A stretch of 64,000 nt of DNA from JAWXCB01 sp034440455 (GCA_034440455.1 JAWXCB010000002.1:1-64000); one strand, 5' to 3'. Positions 18,102 to 28,129 are shown, numbered from the stretch's first letter. Numbers and translations are program-made. The notes: a model not told the origin generated them from the sequence alone.

Positions 18102-21100
18102 ATGAGAAGGCTCTGTGTGTCCCTGCTATTTGCTGCTTTGTTATTAAGCGCATCTTTGTTGAATGCCCAAACCGTTACCTTTTCAAAAGAGCGCGGGTTT
18201 TATTCGGCAACATTTTCGCTTACGCTCACCACTGATTTGTCAGGAGCGACAATTAAATACACTACCAACGGCACTCCGCCATCGGCAAGCGTTGGAACAA
18301 CTTATTCAGGCGCGATTTCTATCAGCACAACATCCGTAGTAAGGGCGATTGCTATCAAAGGAGCTACTGTTTCAAAAGTATTCACACATACCTATATTTT
18401 CACTAACAAAGTAATCCTTCAGCCCATAAACATCTCAGGCTGGCCCAACAATACGTATGACCTTGGCAGCGGCAGCGATAATGCCGTGCACGATTATCAA
18501 ATGGATCCGGACATTGTAAATAATTCAGCATACAACGGTCAGATACAAGATGGGCTGAAAGCAATTCCGACAATGTCTATCGTGATGGATAAAGCATTAT
18601 TCTGGCAGGTGTATGATGACCCGGATGGCGAACTGGAGCATCCTGCATCTATCGAATTACTTTATGCAAATACCCCGGCTCAAAATGAACAATTCAATGC
18701 AGGGTTGGAGTCGCACAGTCACCTGCGCATGAAACGCTCGCTGAAACTTGATTTGCACGCTCCTGAATTCATCTCAAAAATTTTCAAATACGCCCCGCTT
18801 AACGGGAATACTGCTACCGATGATTTTTCAGGCAATAAAATTGTTTTGCGTGGTGGCAACAACGACTGCTGGGCGCGCAACTGGCTAAATGGAAGCACTA
18901 CCTACACGCGCGATGAATGGTATCGCGCTTCGCAACATGCTGTGAGAGGGTATGCTTCGCATGGCACATTTGTGCATCTCTACATCAACGGAATTTATTG
19001 GGGCTTGTATAATCCGGTTGAGCGCCCTGATGAAGGTTTCACTTCTGAATATCTCGGAGGCAGTACTGCCGACTGGCTTTCAGTAAACCATGATGGCATC
19101 CGCGAAGGCGACCCTGCGCGCTATAATTATCTCATCGGAAATTTGGTTGACAAGGATATGGCTGTTGCGGCAAACTATAACGAGTTGAAACAATATCTGG
19201 ATGTAGAAGCATTTGCTGATTACCTGAATGTATCCTGGATATTAGGCATGGGAGACTGGCCAAACAACAATTACTATGGAGGCAACCGCAACTCTCCCAT
19301 ACAGCCGTTCCAATATTTTGCATGGGATGGAGAATGGTCATGGACAAACCAGGGCACTGCAAATAATGGCGCATGGGTAAATCCTTATTTTGAAAACAGC
19401 AAAAGCGGAGGACCGATTATCGCGAATATCTGGCACTCAGCCCGTGATAATTCAGATTTCATGATGCTCTTTGCAGACCGTATTTATAAAAACTGTTTCA
19501 ACGGAGGACCGCTGACGGATGCAAATTCAAGAAGCCGCTGGGCGACAATTAATAATTTCATCAGCACTGCAATCATTGCAGAGTCTGCGCGCTGGGGCGA
19601 CACGGATAATCCATCAGACCCGCGCACAAAAAATGATGACTGGCAGCCCGAAGTGAATCGCATTGACGCGCTGATGAATGGAAACGTGACACGCTTGATT
19701 AACGCATTGAAAGCGGAAGGATATTATCCGAATCTCAATCCACCAAACTTTAATAGCGAAGGCGGTACGGTGGCAACCAACTTTCAACTCACGATGACAA
19801 ATCCCAACGGAGCAGGCACAATTTATTACACTACAAATGGCGCTGACCCGCGCTTGTCCGGTGGCGCATTGCTTGCCGGTGCATTAACTTATTCAAGCCC
19901 TGTGACAATCACAGGAACAATGACGATTAAAGCCCGCATAAAAAATGGAAACGAATGGAGCGCGTTACATGAAGGCACATACACCGCAGGCTTCAATCTG
20001 AAAATCAATGAATTTTCTGCGGATAATGATAATGTGGTTGCGGATGAACGCGGAGATTATGAAGACTGGATTGAAATTTTCAATAACAGTCCTGTGGCTG
20101 TGAATTTAGGTGGAATGTATCTGACCAACGCGCTCAGCACGCCCAAAAAATGGCAAATACCAACTGCAAATGCCGCAGCAACTACGATTCCTCCGTACGG
20201 ATTTTTATTGTTCTGGGCTGATCAGGAAACTTCGGAAGGATTACTGCACACCAATTTCAAGTTGACGAAAACCGGTGGTCAAATCGGGTTTTATGCACCG
20301 GACGGAACAGGCACCCTTTTGCTTGATTCTTATTCTTACACTGCGCAAACAACAAATGTTTCAAAAGGAAGGCTTCCAAACGGCACAGGCGCATTTCAAT
20401 CTTTTACAACACCTACACCAGGCGAATCCAATGAGCCGGGCATCACACGTTTATTCATCAATGAATTTCTCGCAAGCAATCAAACCGATACACCTGATGA
20501 ATTCGGACAGCAGGACGACTGGTTTGAAATTTACAACGACAACACTACTCCCGTAAACATCGGAGGATTGTATGTTACAGACAACCTTACACTGCTCACG
20601 AAATATCAAATTCCAACTACAAATGCCGTAGCTACAACCATTCCGGCAAAAGGATTTCTGTTGTTGTGGGCTGATGAAGAAACAACGCAGGGACCTCTGC
20701 ACGTTGGTATTAAATTGGGAAATGGCGGTGAGCAATTAGGACTCGTGCAATACTCCGGCACTACAACCCGAATTATTGACTCGCTTACTTTCGGTGTGCA
20801 AACAGCAAACATCTCAAGAGGACGATTACCGAATGGAGGAAGCACGTTTGTGAATTTCACAACAACAACTCCGGGCGCGAGTAATGTTGCTTCCGGTGGC
20901 ACTGTTGATTGTAATGGCGTAACCAACGGCACTGCAACATTGGATGATTGCAATATTTGCTCCGGTGGCAACACAGGTCACGTTGCCAATTCTGATAAAG
21001 ATGCCTGCGGAGTTTGTTTTGGAAACGGCTCTACTTGCAATCCTCCTTCTTGCGTACAAAACGAGGTAGTTTCCTTCACGCTGATGCGCGCAGGCACAGC

Positions 21101-22295
21101 CAGTGAAATCGGACCGCTCACCAACGGAATGATTATTAATAAAGCAACAATCGGCTCATTCAGCATTCGCGCAAATGTGTGCAGCACAAGCGTGGGCAGC
21201 GTGAAATTTATTCTGAATGGTTCAACATTAAGAACTGAAACTGCATTGCCCTATGCAATCAATGGCGACAATAGCGGAAGTTATATTGCATGGAATCCGA
21301 ATGTTGGTTCTTACACGCTTGAAGGAAAGCCTTACACAGGAGGAGGAGGCTCCGGCTCGGCTGGCATTTCAGAAATCGTTTCGTTTAGCGTGATAAATCA
21401 AACAGGCGGAACACCTGACTGCAACGGAGTTGCGGGCGGCACTGCTGCATTAGATGATTGTGGTATTTGCGCAGGCGGTAACACAGGAAAAATTCCCAAC
21501 GCAAACAAAGATTGCAATGGCGTTTGTTTTGGAACCGCAGTGATTGACGGATGCAATATTTGCTCCGGTGGCAACACAGGTCACGTTGCTAACTCTGATA
21601 AAGATGCTTGCGGAATTTGTTTTGGAAACGGCTCTACTTGCAATCCTCCTTCTTGCGTACAAAACGAAGTAGTTTCCTTCACGCTGATGCATGCCGGAAC
21701 TGCCGGTGAAATCGGACCGCTCACAAATGGAATGGTGATTAATAAATCACTTACAGGACCATTCAGCATCCGCGCAAACACCTGCACCGGGACAACGGGA
21801 AGCGTACGATTCATCGTAAACAATTCTACCATCAGAACTGAAACTGCGCCTCCTTATGCTATCTACGGAGATACTCCGGCAGGAAATTACACGGCTTGGA
21901 ATCCAAGTCCCGGCTCCTACACATTGATTGGAAAACCTTACACGGGCGCAAGTGGCTCAGGCTCAAGTGGCATCAGCGAAACGGTGACATTCACTGTGGT
22001 GAACTCTGCCTCGAAGATGGAGGATACAGAAATTAATGCTGTGGAAAATTTCACGTTCAGCATTTATCCGAATCCAAACAATGGCAACTTCGTTATTGAA
22101 ACTTATCAGGAAACAGCAACCAACTTAGAGGTTCGCGTTTTCAATGCACTTGGACAAATGGTATTTCAATCACCAGAACAGAAAGCATCCGGCAACTTCA
22201 GTTTATCAATCGAATATCCTTTTGCTCCGGGGCTGTATATTGTCGAGATGAAATCAACCGTAGGATTTGAAAGGGAAAAGATGATTGTAAGGTAG
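18102..22295 (+). CDS. Secreted CotH kinase-family protein with lamin-tail domains and T9SS sorting domain
   Basis: This 1397-residue protein begins with a signal peptide (MRRLCVSLLFAALLLSAS). In order it has a chitobiase C-terminal-like beta-sandwich (about 25-105, IKYTTNGTPP), a CotH region (about 130-540, including LRMKRSLKLDL and FQYFAWDGEWSWTN), a second chitobiase-like domain (IYYTTNGADPR), two lamin-tail domains (INEFSADNDN and INEFLASNQT, each with a DWIEI/DWFEI strand), Cys-rich modules repeated with a following beta-domain, and a type A sorting domain (FSIYPNPNNGNF, VRVFNALGQM). CotH of Bacillus is an atypical kinase acting on spore coat proteins. This version should act outside the cell. 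VTC and DUF4956 genes are divergent from it. Confidence 0.86.
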   Translation: MRRLCVSLLFAALLLSASLLNAQTVTFSKERGFYSATFSLTLTTDLSGATIKYTTNGTPPSASVGTTYSGAISISTTSVVRAIAIKGATVSKVFTHTYIFTNKVILQPINISGWPNNTYDLGSGSDNAVHDYQMDPDIVNNSAYNGQIQDGLKAIPTMSIVMDKALFWQVYDDPDGELEHPASIELLYANTPAQNEQFNAGLESHSHLRMKRSLKLDLHAPEFISKIFKYAPLNGNTATDDFSGNKIVLRGGNNDCWARNWLNGSTTYTRDEWYRASQHAVRGYASHGTFVHLYINGIYWGLYNPVERPDEGFTSEYLGGSTADWLSVNHDGIREGDPARYNYLIGNLVDKDMAVAANYNELKQYLDVEAFADYLNVSWILGMGDWPNNNYYGGNRNSPIQPFQYFAWDGEWSWTNQGTANNGAWVNPYFENSKSGGPIIANIWHSARDNSDFMMLFADRIYKNCFNGGPLTDANSRSRWATINNFISTAIIAESARWGDTDNPSDPRTKNDDWQPEVNRIDALMNGNVTRLINALKAEGYYPNLNPPNFNSEGGTVATNFQLTMTNPNGAGTIYYTTNGADPRLSGGALLAGALTYSSPVTITGTMTIKARIKNGNEWSALHEGTYTAGFNLKINEFSADNDNVVADERGDYEDWIEIFNNSPVAVNLGGMYLTNALSTPKKWQIPTANAAATTIPPYGFLLFWADQETSEGLLHTNFKLTKTGGQIGFYAPDGTGTLLLDSYSYTAQTTNVSKGRLPNGTGAFQSFTTPTPGESNEPGITRLFINEFLASNQTDTPDEFGQQDDWFEIYNDNTTPVNIGGLYVTDNLTLLTKYQIPTTNAVATTIPAKGFLLLWADEETTQGPLHVGIKLGNGGEQLGLVQYSGTTTRIIDSLTFGVQTANISRGRLPNGGSTFVNFTTTTPGASNVASGGTVDCNGVTNGTATLDDCNICSGGNTGHVANSDKDACGVCFGNGSTCNPPSCVQNEVVSFTLMRAGTASEIGPLTNGMIINKATIGSFSIRANVCSTSVGSVKFILNGSTLRTETALPYAINGDNSGSYIAWNPNVGSYTLEGKPYTGGGGSGSAGISEIVSFSVINQTGGTPDCNGVAGGTAALDDCGICAGGNTGKIPNANKDCNGVCFGTAVIDGCNICSGGNTGHVANSDKDACGICFGNGSTCNPPSCVQNEVVSFTLMHAGTAGEIGPLTNGMVINKSLTGPFSIRANTCTGTTGSVRFIVNNSTIRTETAPPYAIYGDTPAGNYTAWNPSPGSYTLIGKPYTGASGSGSSGISETVTFTVVNSASKMEDTEINAVENFTFSIYPNPNNGNFVIETYQETATNLEVRVFNALGQMVFQSPEQKASGNFSLSIEYPFAPGLYIVEMKSTVGFEREKMIVR
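20949..21725 (+). repeat. Direct duplication inside the CotH gene, 603-base offset
   Basis: Bases 20949-21122 and 21552-21725 are nearly identical and encode the Cys-rich module (CNICSGGNTGHVANSDKDAC and after) plus the start of the following beta-domain. The offset is exactly 201 codons, so the frame is kept. The beta-domains after each copy are similar but more diverged, which suggests a recent conversion event within an older duplication. Confidence 0.82.
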
Positions 22296-22309
22296 AACTG
22301 ACTCTTCAA

Positions 22310-23401
22310 TTACCTTACCTCAAATCCCTTGCTGCCCGAGCCGCTCTTGGTGCGTTTGAAAGAATAGCCCAGCACGATTTCATGGCTGCCGTTGCTTACT
22401 GAATTGAGATTGGATGTAGTAATGTCATACGCATAACCTACTTCAAACATTTCTTTAATCAGCACTCCTGCAAATACGCAAACCGCATCACCTGTGCGAT
22501 AAGAAAGTCCGAGCCAAACCATTTTATCATAGATGCCGCGCAGCGTGATGTCGCTCTGCAAAGGAGCAGCTTTTACTGCTTTCAGTAATACAGAAGGTTC
22601 TAACTGGAACTTGTCGCTCACATTAAAGCGATAGCCTGCTGCAATAAAATAATGGCGAATGAGCTTGTTCATCTCTTCGGGGTCATCCACTTCAAGTTTG
22701 ATATCTGATTGCACAATTTGCGGGATAGAAAATCCGGCATACAAGCCTTTCCATTTATAGTAAATGCCAAGGCTGATGTCGGGAATTATTTTTCCGTCCT
22801 GTGCCGCAAGAACTGCCACATCAGGATTTGCATCTCTTGCCGTTACATCATTTTCCATCGCGAAGCGAATCATGCCGAATGAAATCCCTGCGGAAATCAT
22901 ACTCTCTTTTTTAATTCTGATTCCATAGGAGCCGGAAACATTGAATCCGAAATTTCCCAACGGACCTGTTTTATCATAATAGATATTTCCACCAATGCCG
23001 AGCGGAAATTTCTTCAGCGAGCCACAGGAAGAAAAGGTTGCCGTTTGCGGTTGACCTTCCAGACCCGCCCACTGGTGACGGTATAGCGCCCTGAAGTCAG
23101 CGCCCTCTTTCGTTGAGGCAACCGCAGGGTTGTAGTAATAATCGTTGAACACGTATTGCGTGAACAACGGCTTCTGCTGTGCAAACGCAACGGTATTACA
23201 CAAAAGCAAAACAATGCTAACAAGCAAAAATGCAATTCGTGCGATGTCATGGCGAGCGGAGTCGAACCATCCGCGCAACCCTTCGACTTCGCTCAGGGTG
23301 ACCACTCGCTGAGCATTGCGAAAATGCTCGGACTCCCTTCCGAAAGAATCTGGACAGGTTTCCTTTTGGAGAGGGGCGGGGTGAGGCTTCTGTGTTTTCA
23401 T
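22310..23401 (-). CDS. PorP/SprF-family type IX secretion membrane protein
   Basis: The mature part (QQKPLFTQYVFNDYYYNPAV onward) is a typical PorP/SprF outer-membrane protein: a QYxxNxxxxNPA opening, GxxxxYDKTGPLG, and repeated amphipathic strands to the end. SprF helps export and attach the partner adhesin SprB. The ATG at 23401 overlaps the stop of the giant type B gene by four bases (ATGA), the classic cargo-SprF coupling. Between that ATG and the signal peptide (IAFLLVSIVLLLCNTVAFAQ) lie about 55 residues encoded by dispersed repeat sequence. No in-frame ATG exists at the signal peptide; a TTG at 23227 is the only close alternative. Confidence 0.85.
   Translation of the reverse strand: MKTQKPHPAPLQKETCPDSFGRESEHFRNAQRVVTLSEVEGLRGWFDSARHDIARIAFLLVSIVLLLCNTVAFAQQKPLFTQYVFNDYYYNPAVASTKEGADFRALYRHQWAGLEGQPQTATFSSCGSLKKFPLGIGGNIYYDKTGPLGNFGFNVSGSYGIRIKKESMISAGISFGMIRFAMENDVTARDANPDVAVLAAQDGKIIPDISLGIYYKWKGLYAGFSIPQIVQSDIKLEVDDPEEMNKLIRHYFIAAGYRFNVSDKFQLEPSVLLKAVKAAPLQSDITLRGIYDKMVWLGLSYRTGDAVCVFAGVLIKEMFEVGYAYDITTSNLNSVSNGSHEIVLGYSFKRTKSGSGSKGFEVR
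23246..23387. repeat. Dispersed repeat modules inside the 5' coding region of a PorP gene
   Basis: Three modules are seen. An imperfect palindrome at 23246-23303 has ends matching GTCAnnnnGAGCGnAGTCGAA. The block at 23336-23359 has, on the minus strand, a close relative at 37205-37228 in the other PorP gene. A purine-rich stretch at 23364-23387 resembles the CCTCACCCC sequence after bshA at 52319. Together they encode most of the odd N-terminal extension. Confidence 0.62.
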
Positions 23402-26400
23402 CTGATTAAAGTTATAGGTCCTGAATAAATGGATTTATTAACGTCATTCAATTTTAAAATGTAGTAGTAAGTTGCTGACGGCAGCAACTCGCCTTTGTCT
23501 GATTCGCCATCCCATGTATTGTCGTAAGGATTTGCTTCAAACACCACGTTGCCCCAACGATTGAAAATTTGCAAGTCGTTATTTGCATAATCCTGCAAGC
23601 CGTCAATTATCCAGGTATCATTCACTCCATCGCCATTCGGTGAAAATACATCATAAATCACAAGCTGGTCGCATTCTATTGTGCCGCTTGTGTCAACCAA
23701 TACTTCAATGGTTTTATTTCCCACACAATTATTCACGTCAGTTACCGTGAGCGAATAATTTCCTGTCTGCACATTCTGCAAAAAAGCCGTGTTGCCTCCG
23801 TTGCTCCATGCGTAGTTGTAAGGCGCAGTGCCGCCTGAAACTGTAACTGCTATTGAGCCATCACCGCTTGTCGGGCAAGAAGTATTGATTACAGAGTCTT
23901 CAATCACAATGCTACCTTCAACCACAACCGCTGTATCAATTTGCAAACAGCTTAATGAATCGGTTACTGTGACACTATAAATACCGGGAGCAACATTTGT
24001 GATTGTAGCAGTTGTATCGCCCGTGTTCCAAGTGTAGGAATAAGGCGGAGTTGTATTGGAAAGAATATTCGCAAACACGCTGCCATCCGCACCGCCACCG
24101 CAAGAAGAGTTTGTGGGAACTGCATCAACTACATAATTTGAAACTGAACTCAGGTCAATTGCTGTGTCTAATGTGCATCCGTTGACATCCGTAACGGTTG
24201 CGATGTAAATGCCGGGCGCAAGGTCCGTGAGGCTTAGTCCTGTTGAGTCATTGCTCCACTCAGCAGTATAAGGCGCGACTCCTCCCGCTGGATTTAGTTT
24301 TATTCCGCCTTCATCGCCACCTTCACATAATACCCTTGTGATACTTGCAGTTGCAGTAAGCAACACCGGTTCATCAACCGTTGCAGTTTGTGAGGCGGTG
24401 CAGTTGTTTCCATCACGGACAGAAACGGAATACGTTGCGCCTGAAATAGAAGTAATGGAAGATGTAGTTGCGCCATTGCTCCATGTGAATTGTAACGGAG
24501 GATTTGCGCCCGTTACATTTGCTGTCACGGAACCATCGGCAACACCCTGACAAGTCACATCATCTATCACCAGCGCAAGATTGATATTACCGGGAGCATT
24601 TACGGTGAAAGAATCCGTGCGCTCACAACTATTGTTGTCAGTAACGGTGACGCTATATGTTCCCGCAGCGACATTATTCAAATCCTGCGAAGTTGCTCCA
24701 CTCGACCATTCGTAAGTGTAGGGCGACACACCTCCATTTACTGTCAAATCAATTCTTCCCGTTGGCGAACAACCTGCATTCGTCACCGAAGCTGTTGCAA
24801 TAACCAAAGAAGGTTCGACAACTTCAACGCTCAACAAACTGATGCAATTCACGCTGTCTGTAACCGTAACGGAGTAAACGCCTCCTTCAAGACTGCTGAT
24901 GTCTTGCAGTGTGTCACCGCCTGTCCATGCGTAAGCATAAGGTGGATTTCCACCGGTAACATCAATATCAATTGCGCCATCATCACTGCCGTTGCAGCTT
25001 ACATCGGTTTTATTTACCACTGTCACCACCGCGCTGCTGTCGTTGCTTACATTCACAAGCGCAGTTGCAGTGCAGGGCGCAGTGCCGCCTGTGCTGCTTA
25101 ACTCAATATCATCAATCATGAAGGGAGGGCTGCTGCCGTTGGTGTTGTTATCATTTATCCAGCGGAAGCCGATGCGGAAGTTGGCGATGTTTTCATATTG
25201 CGCGGGAATTGTGATGGATGCCTGTGTGCATGTGAATATGCCAAAATATTTTGTGGGTAAATCTGTCCAGGATGTTCCGCCATCATCACTCAGGCGCACC
25301 AAGCCATAGTCGTTTGCTTCGCCATCAGACATATAACCAAATGATAGCGTAATGCTTGTTCTTCCGAGCGTGGAGATATTCGGAGAAGTGACATACTTAT
25401 CTGTTGCAGCATTTGAGAAAATCGGAATTCCCGCATCGTAAATGCAAGAGCCTGCATCAGAAATACACGCGGGGAAACTCGTGCAGGTGATGTGCAAGTA
25501 ATTTCCACCAGAACCCGCAACAGGACATTGTGTGCATGCGCTGAGATTATTATTGATTACCCATGAGTTGGCATTGGCAGCATTTGTTCCTGTGCCATTG
25601 ATATTCAATGTCCAGCCTGTTCCTCCGGTTGTGAAATCTTCCGTCCAAAAGATTGTGCCGCTGGTGTCCTGACTTTCAGTAACGGTAACACTGTAAGCAC
25701 CCGCGCACAGATTTGTTGCGGTTTGTGTCGTGTCGCCAGTTGACCAGATATACGTGAAAGGTGGATTGCCTCCAACAGGTGTTACCGTTGCGGTGCCATT
25801 ACATACTCCGCAAGCGGGTTTTACAACGCTGTCATTCAGCGTGAAGCCTGAAGTTTGCGTCACATTCACCGAGCCTGAAGCAGAGCAGTTATTCGCATCA
25901 AACACCGTTACAGCGTATGTTCCGGTTACTACATCAGAAATGCTTGCAAGCGTTTCCCCGTTTGACCATTGATAGGTGAAAGGAGGAGTGCCGCCATCGG
26001 GAGTTGCAACTGCGCTGGTGCCGCAGCCGGAGTTGAACGAAGTAACATCCACCACAATCGGGTCGGGCTGCTCAATATTCACTGAGCCAATGAACACGCG
26101 GTTGTTTGCATCGGTGATGGTGACTGCATAAGTGCTTGCGCAAAGATTTGTTGCGGTTTGCGTTGTCTGTCCGTTGCTCCATAAATAATCGAATGGCGCA
26201 CTGCCGTTTGTGGGTGTTGCTGTTGCCGTGCCGTTACATTCACCAGAACACAGCGTATTTGTTTTGCTCATCGTAGCTGTGAACGGCACTACGCATACAG
26301 GACGCTGCGGGTCGCAAGAATTCATATCTACCGAAAGCGCAAAACCATTTCCGCAGGCAAGCACTTCACCGCTGCGCGACACCGCCACATCATACACTTC

Positions 26401-28104
26401 GGCTGGCGTGTTTACCGTAGCGAGCAGGTTGAGGTTCGCATCATATTTATGCAACTTCGTCACTGAACCCACATACACATTGCCGCAGCTATCCACTGCA
26501 ACTCCGCTGTTGATTTCCTTTGAGCCGTTCGGAATAATAACTGAACTCAACGCATTGCCGCTATTAATATCCCTGCGATAGAGCGTTTGTCCATCAGTGG
26601 TGTAAAGCAAACTACCTGTTGCCGCAATGCCATTAATGCCTTGTCCGGATCCGCCTTGCCCATAAGGCAGGTAATAGGAAAGTTGATGAAAGCTCGAATC
26701 ACGATAATTAATTGTTAAAGCGGGTGAGAGCGAGCCGACTGTATCAAGCGTGAGGAAATAATAATTACCGTTGGGTGAATAGCAAAGCGAGCGCACTTCA
26801 TTTGCAATGAATGGCGGATTGCCGGGTGCGCCCACCAATGTTCCCGCAACATTTACTGTGCGGATTAATGCGCCTGTATTGATATTGACTTCATACACGG
26901 CTCCGTTAAATTGGAATGCAAAAACATTGATGAGGTTTGTGCCGCCTATTAAAAGCTGCGTGTAATCGCAGTTGAACATCGGAATCCAATATTCGGCAAA
27001 TGCTCCGCTGCCTGCATTGCTCCACACTAAACTCCCCGCTGTGTTGATTTTTGAAATCTGCGCATCCGTGCCGGAAGTGATAATTGAATTTCCCGCAGGG
27101 TCAACCGTCATGCCGCCAAACCAATTGTTGGCTGCGCTCCACGGTGCGTTGTAGGTCCATTGCAGTACGCCTGCCGCGTTGTATTTCTGCAAACGATAAG
27201 GCGAGTCACCGCCAAAGATGTAAGCGTTGCCGCTTGTGTCGGCTTCGATGTTATAGACTTTGTTCACGTTGGGCAGCGTGGGCGTAATCGTCCACGGGTC
27301 AATGATGACGGTCTTTCTTTTGTTGAATTTTTCTAATTGAAATGAAATCGTGTTGCCATCCGCGACAAAGTGAGAAGGAATGATTTCTTTTTGATTGCCT
27401 TCATAAAATGTGAGCGGGGCATTGTCCATGATGTCGCCAAACACTGTTGCGAGGCGCACGTTGCCGATTTCATCAAGCAGCACCGCTTCCGCTCCGGAGT
27501 ATTTCATTTTCACCTGCGACACATCCGCGCCCGGATGCACGATGATTTTATACTTGATGCCGCCCACAGGATGAAACGCATATTCCACATCAATGCCGGG
27601 ATAGAGATTTTTATACAACAGCCTTTTATACCCTTTGATGAAATTGATATTTTTTAGCGGAGCATTTTCGCCTACATTGTAGCTGAAATAATCTTCCGCA
27701 GCATCCAGCCCGATAAGCGTTGCGGAAGGATTTGCGCCTTCCCATTGCAGATGCACGAGGTCGCGCTTGTCTTCTTCATTGTTTTCTTTGCGGTTTGAAA
27801 CATACCCCAACTCTTTCATCTTCTCTTCCTTGATGCGCTCATGTTCCGGCTCCTTTCCTTTTTTCTTTTCAAGGCGGAACGTCATTCCCGTGTTGGTGAA
27901 ATACAATTGTGTGTTGCCGTGGTCCACTCCAAACAACACCTGTGAGCCGGGCAATTCATCCTTGTCGTCAAACTGCGATTTGTTTTCGATGAAGCGCTTC
28001 ATCGGCTCCATGGATACATTCCATTTCACGGAGGGCTGCTGGGCGAAAAGAGAAACAGATGCGCACACCACGCTGCACAAAACAAGGGCAAGTAACTTTC
28101 TCAT
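23398..28104 (-). CDS. Giant surface protein with SprB repeats and T9SS type B (gliding-motility C-terminal) domain
   Basis: The start at 28104 opens a signal peptide (MRKLLALVLCSVVCASVS), giving 1568 residues. The N-terminus (MKRFIENKSQFDDKDELPGS) is a DUF7948-like module, followed by a propeller-like region to about 600. Nine SprB repeats follow; the third is split by a jelly-roll-like insert (IFWTEDFTTGGTGW to MIDDIELSSTGG). The end is a type B sorting domain (VFSPNGDGVNDTW, LQIFNRWGNVVFE, PSATYYYILKL). It should cross the outer membrane via T9SS with the downstream PorP/SprF protein as partner. A close paralogue lies at 30247-34689. Confidence 0.87.
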   Translation of the reverse strand: MRKLLALVLCSVVCASVSLFAQQPSVKWNVSMEPMKRFIENKSQFDDKDELPGSQVLFGVDHGNTQLYFTNTGMTFRLEKKKGKEPEHERIKEEKMKELGYVSNRKENNEEDKRDLVHLQWEGANPSATLIGLDAAEDYFSYNVGENAPLKNINFIKGYKRLLYKNLYPGIDVEYAFHPVGGIKYKIIVHPGADVSQVKMKYSGAEAVLLDEIGNVRLATVFGDIMDNAPLTFYEGNQKEIIPSHFVADGNTISFQLEKFNKRKTVIIDPWTITPTLPNVNKVYNIEADTSGNAYIFGGDSPYRLQKYNAAGVLQWTYNAPWSAANNWFGGMTVDPAGNSIITSGTDAQISKINTAGSLVWSNAGSGAFAEYWIPMFNCDYTQLLIGGTNLINVFAFQFNGAVYEVNINTGALIRTVNVAGTLVGAPGNPPFIANEVRSLCYSPNGNYYFLTLDTVGSLSPALTINYRDSSFHQLSYYLPYGQGGSGQGINGIAATGSLLYTTDGQTLYRRDINSGNALSSVIIPNGSKEINSGVAVDSCGNVYVGSVTKLHKYDANLNLLATVNTPAEVYDVAVSRSGEVLACGNGFALSVDMNSCDPQRPVCVVPFTATMSKTNTLCSGECNGTATATPTNGSAPFDYLWSNGQTTQTATNLCASTYAVTITDANNRVFIGSVNIEQPDPIVVDVTSFNSGCGTSAVATPDGGTPPFTYQWSNGETLASISDVVTGTYAVTVFDANNCSASGSVNVTQTSGFTLNDSVVKPACGVCNGTATVTPVGGNPPFTYIWSTGDTTQTATNLCAGAYSVTVTESQDTSGTIFWTEDFTTGGTGWTLNINGTGTNAANANSWVINNNLSACTQCPVAGSGGNYLHITCTSFPACISDAGSCIYDAGIPIFSNAATDKYVTSPNISTLGRTSITLSFGYMSDGEANDYGLVRLSDDGGTSWTDLPTKYFGIFTCTQASITIPAQYENIANFRIGFRWINDNNTNGSSPPFMIDDIELSSTGGTAPCTATALVNVSNDSSAVVTVVNKTDVSCNGSDDGAIDIDVTGGNPPYAYAWTGGDTLQDISSLEGGVYSVTVTDSVNCISLLSVEVVEPSLVIATASVTNAGCSPTGRIDLTVNGGVSPYTYEWSSGATSQDLNNVAAGTYSVTVTDNNSCERTDSFTVNAPGNINLALVIDDVTCQGVADGSVTANVTGANPPLQFTWSNGATTSSITSISGATYSVSVRDGNNCTASQTATVDEPVLLTATASITRVLCEGGDEGGIKLNPAGGVAPYTAEWSNDSTGLSLTDLAPGIYIATVTDVNGCTLDTAIDLSSVSNYVVDAVPTNSSCGGGADGSVFANILSNTTPPYSYTWNTGDTTATITNVAPGIYSVTVTDSLSCLQIDTAVVVEGSIVIEDSVINTSCPTSGDGSIAVTVSGGTAPYNYAWSNGGNTAFLQNVQTGNYSLTVTDVNNCVGNKTIEVLVDTSGTIECDQLVIYDVFSPNGDGVNDTWIIDGLQDYANNDLQIFNRWGNVVFEANPYDNTWDGESDKGELLPSATYYYILKLNDVNKSIYSGPITLIR
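25090..25665 (-). other. Jelly-roll-like domain inserted within an SprB repeat
   Basis: Repeat 3 of the giant protein runs normally to AGAYSVTVTES, then a foreign domain of about 190 residues intervenes, and the repeat resumes with APCTATALVNVSN. The insert has a WTEDF opening, several Cys (SACTQCPVAG, FPACISDAGSC), SFGYMSDGEANDYG and MIDDIELSS, the look of a concanavalin/MAM-type jelly roll. Confidence 0.65.
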
Positions 28105-28129
28105 AAGACTTGGGTTCAAAAACGGAGAG

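Noticed and set aside
23014..23250. Alternative frame starting with ATG at the repeat/signal boundary of the PorP gene
   Set aside because: Its product is not PorP-like beyond a chance hydrophobic start; the PorP frame continues past it.
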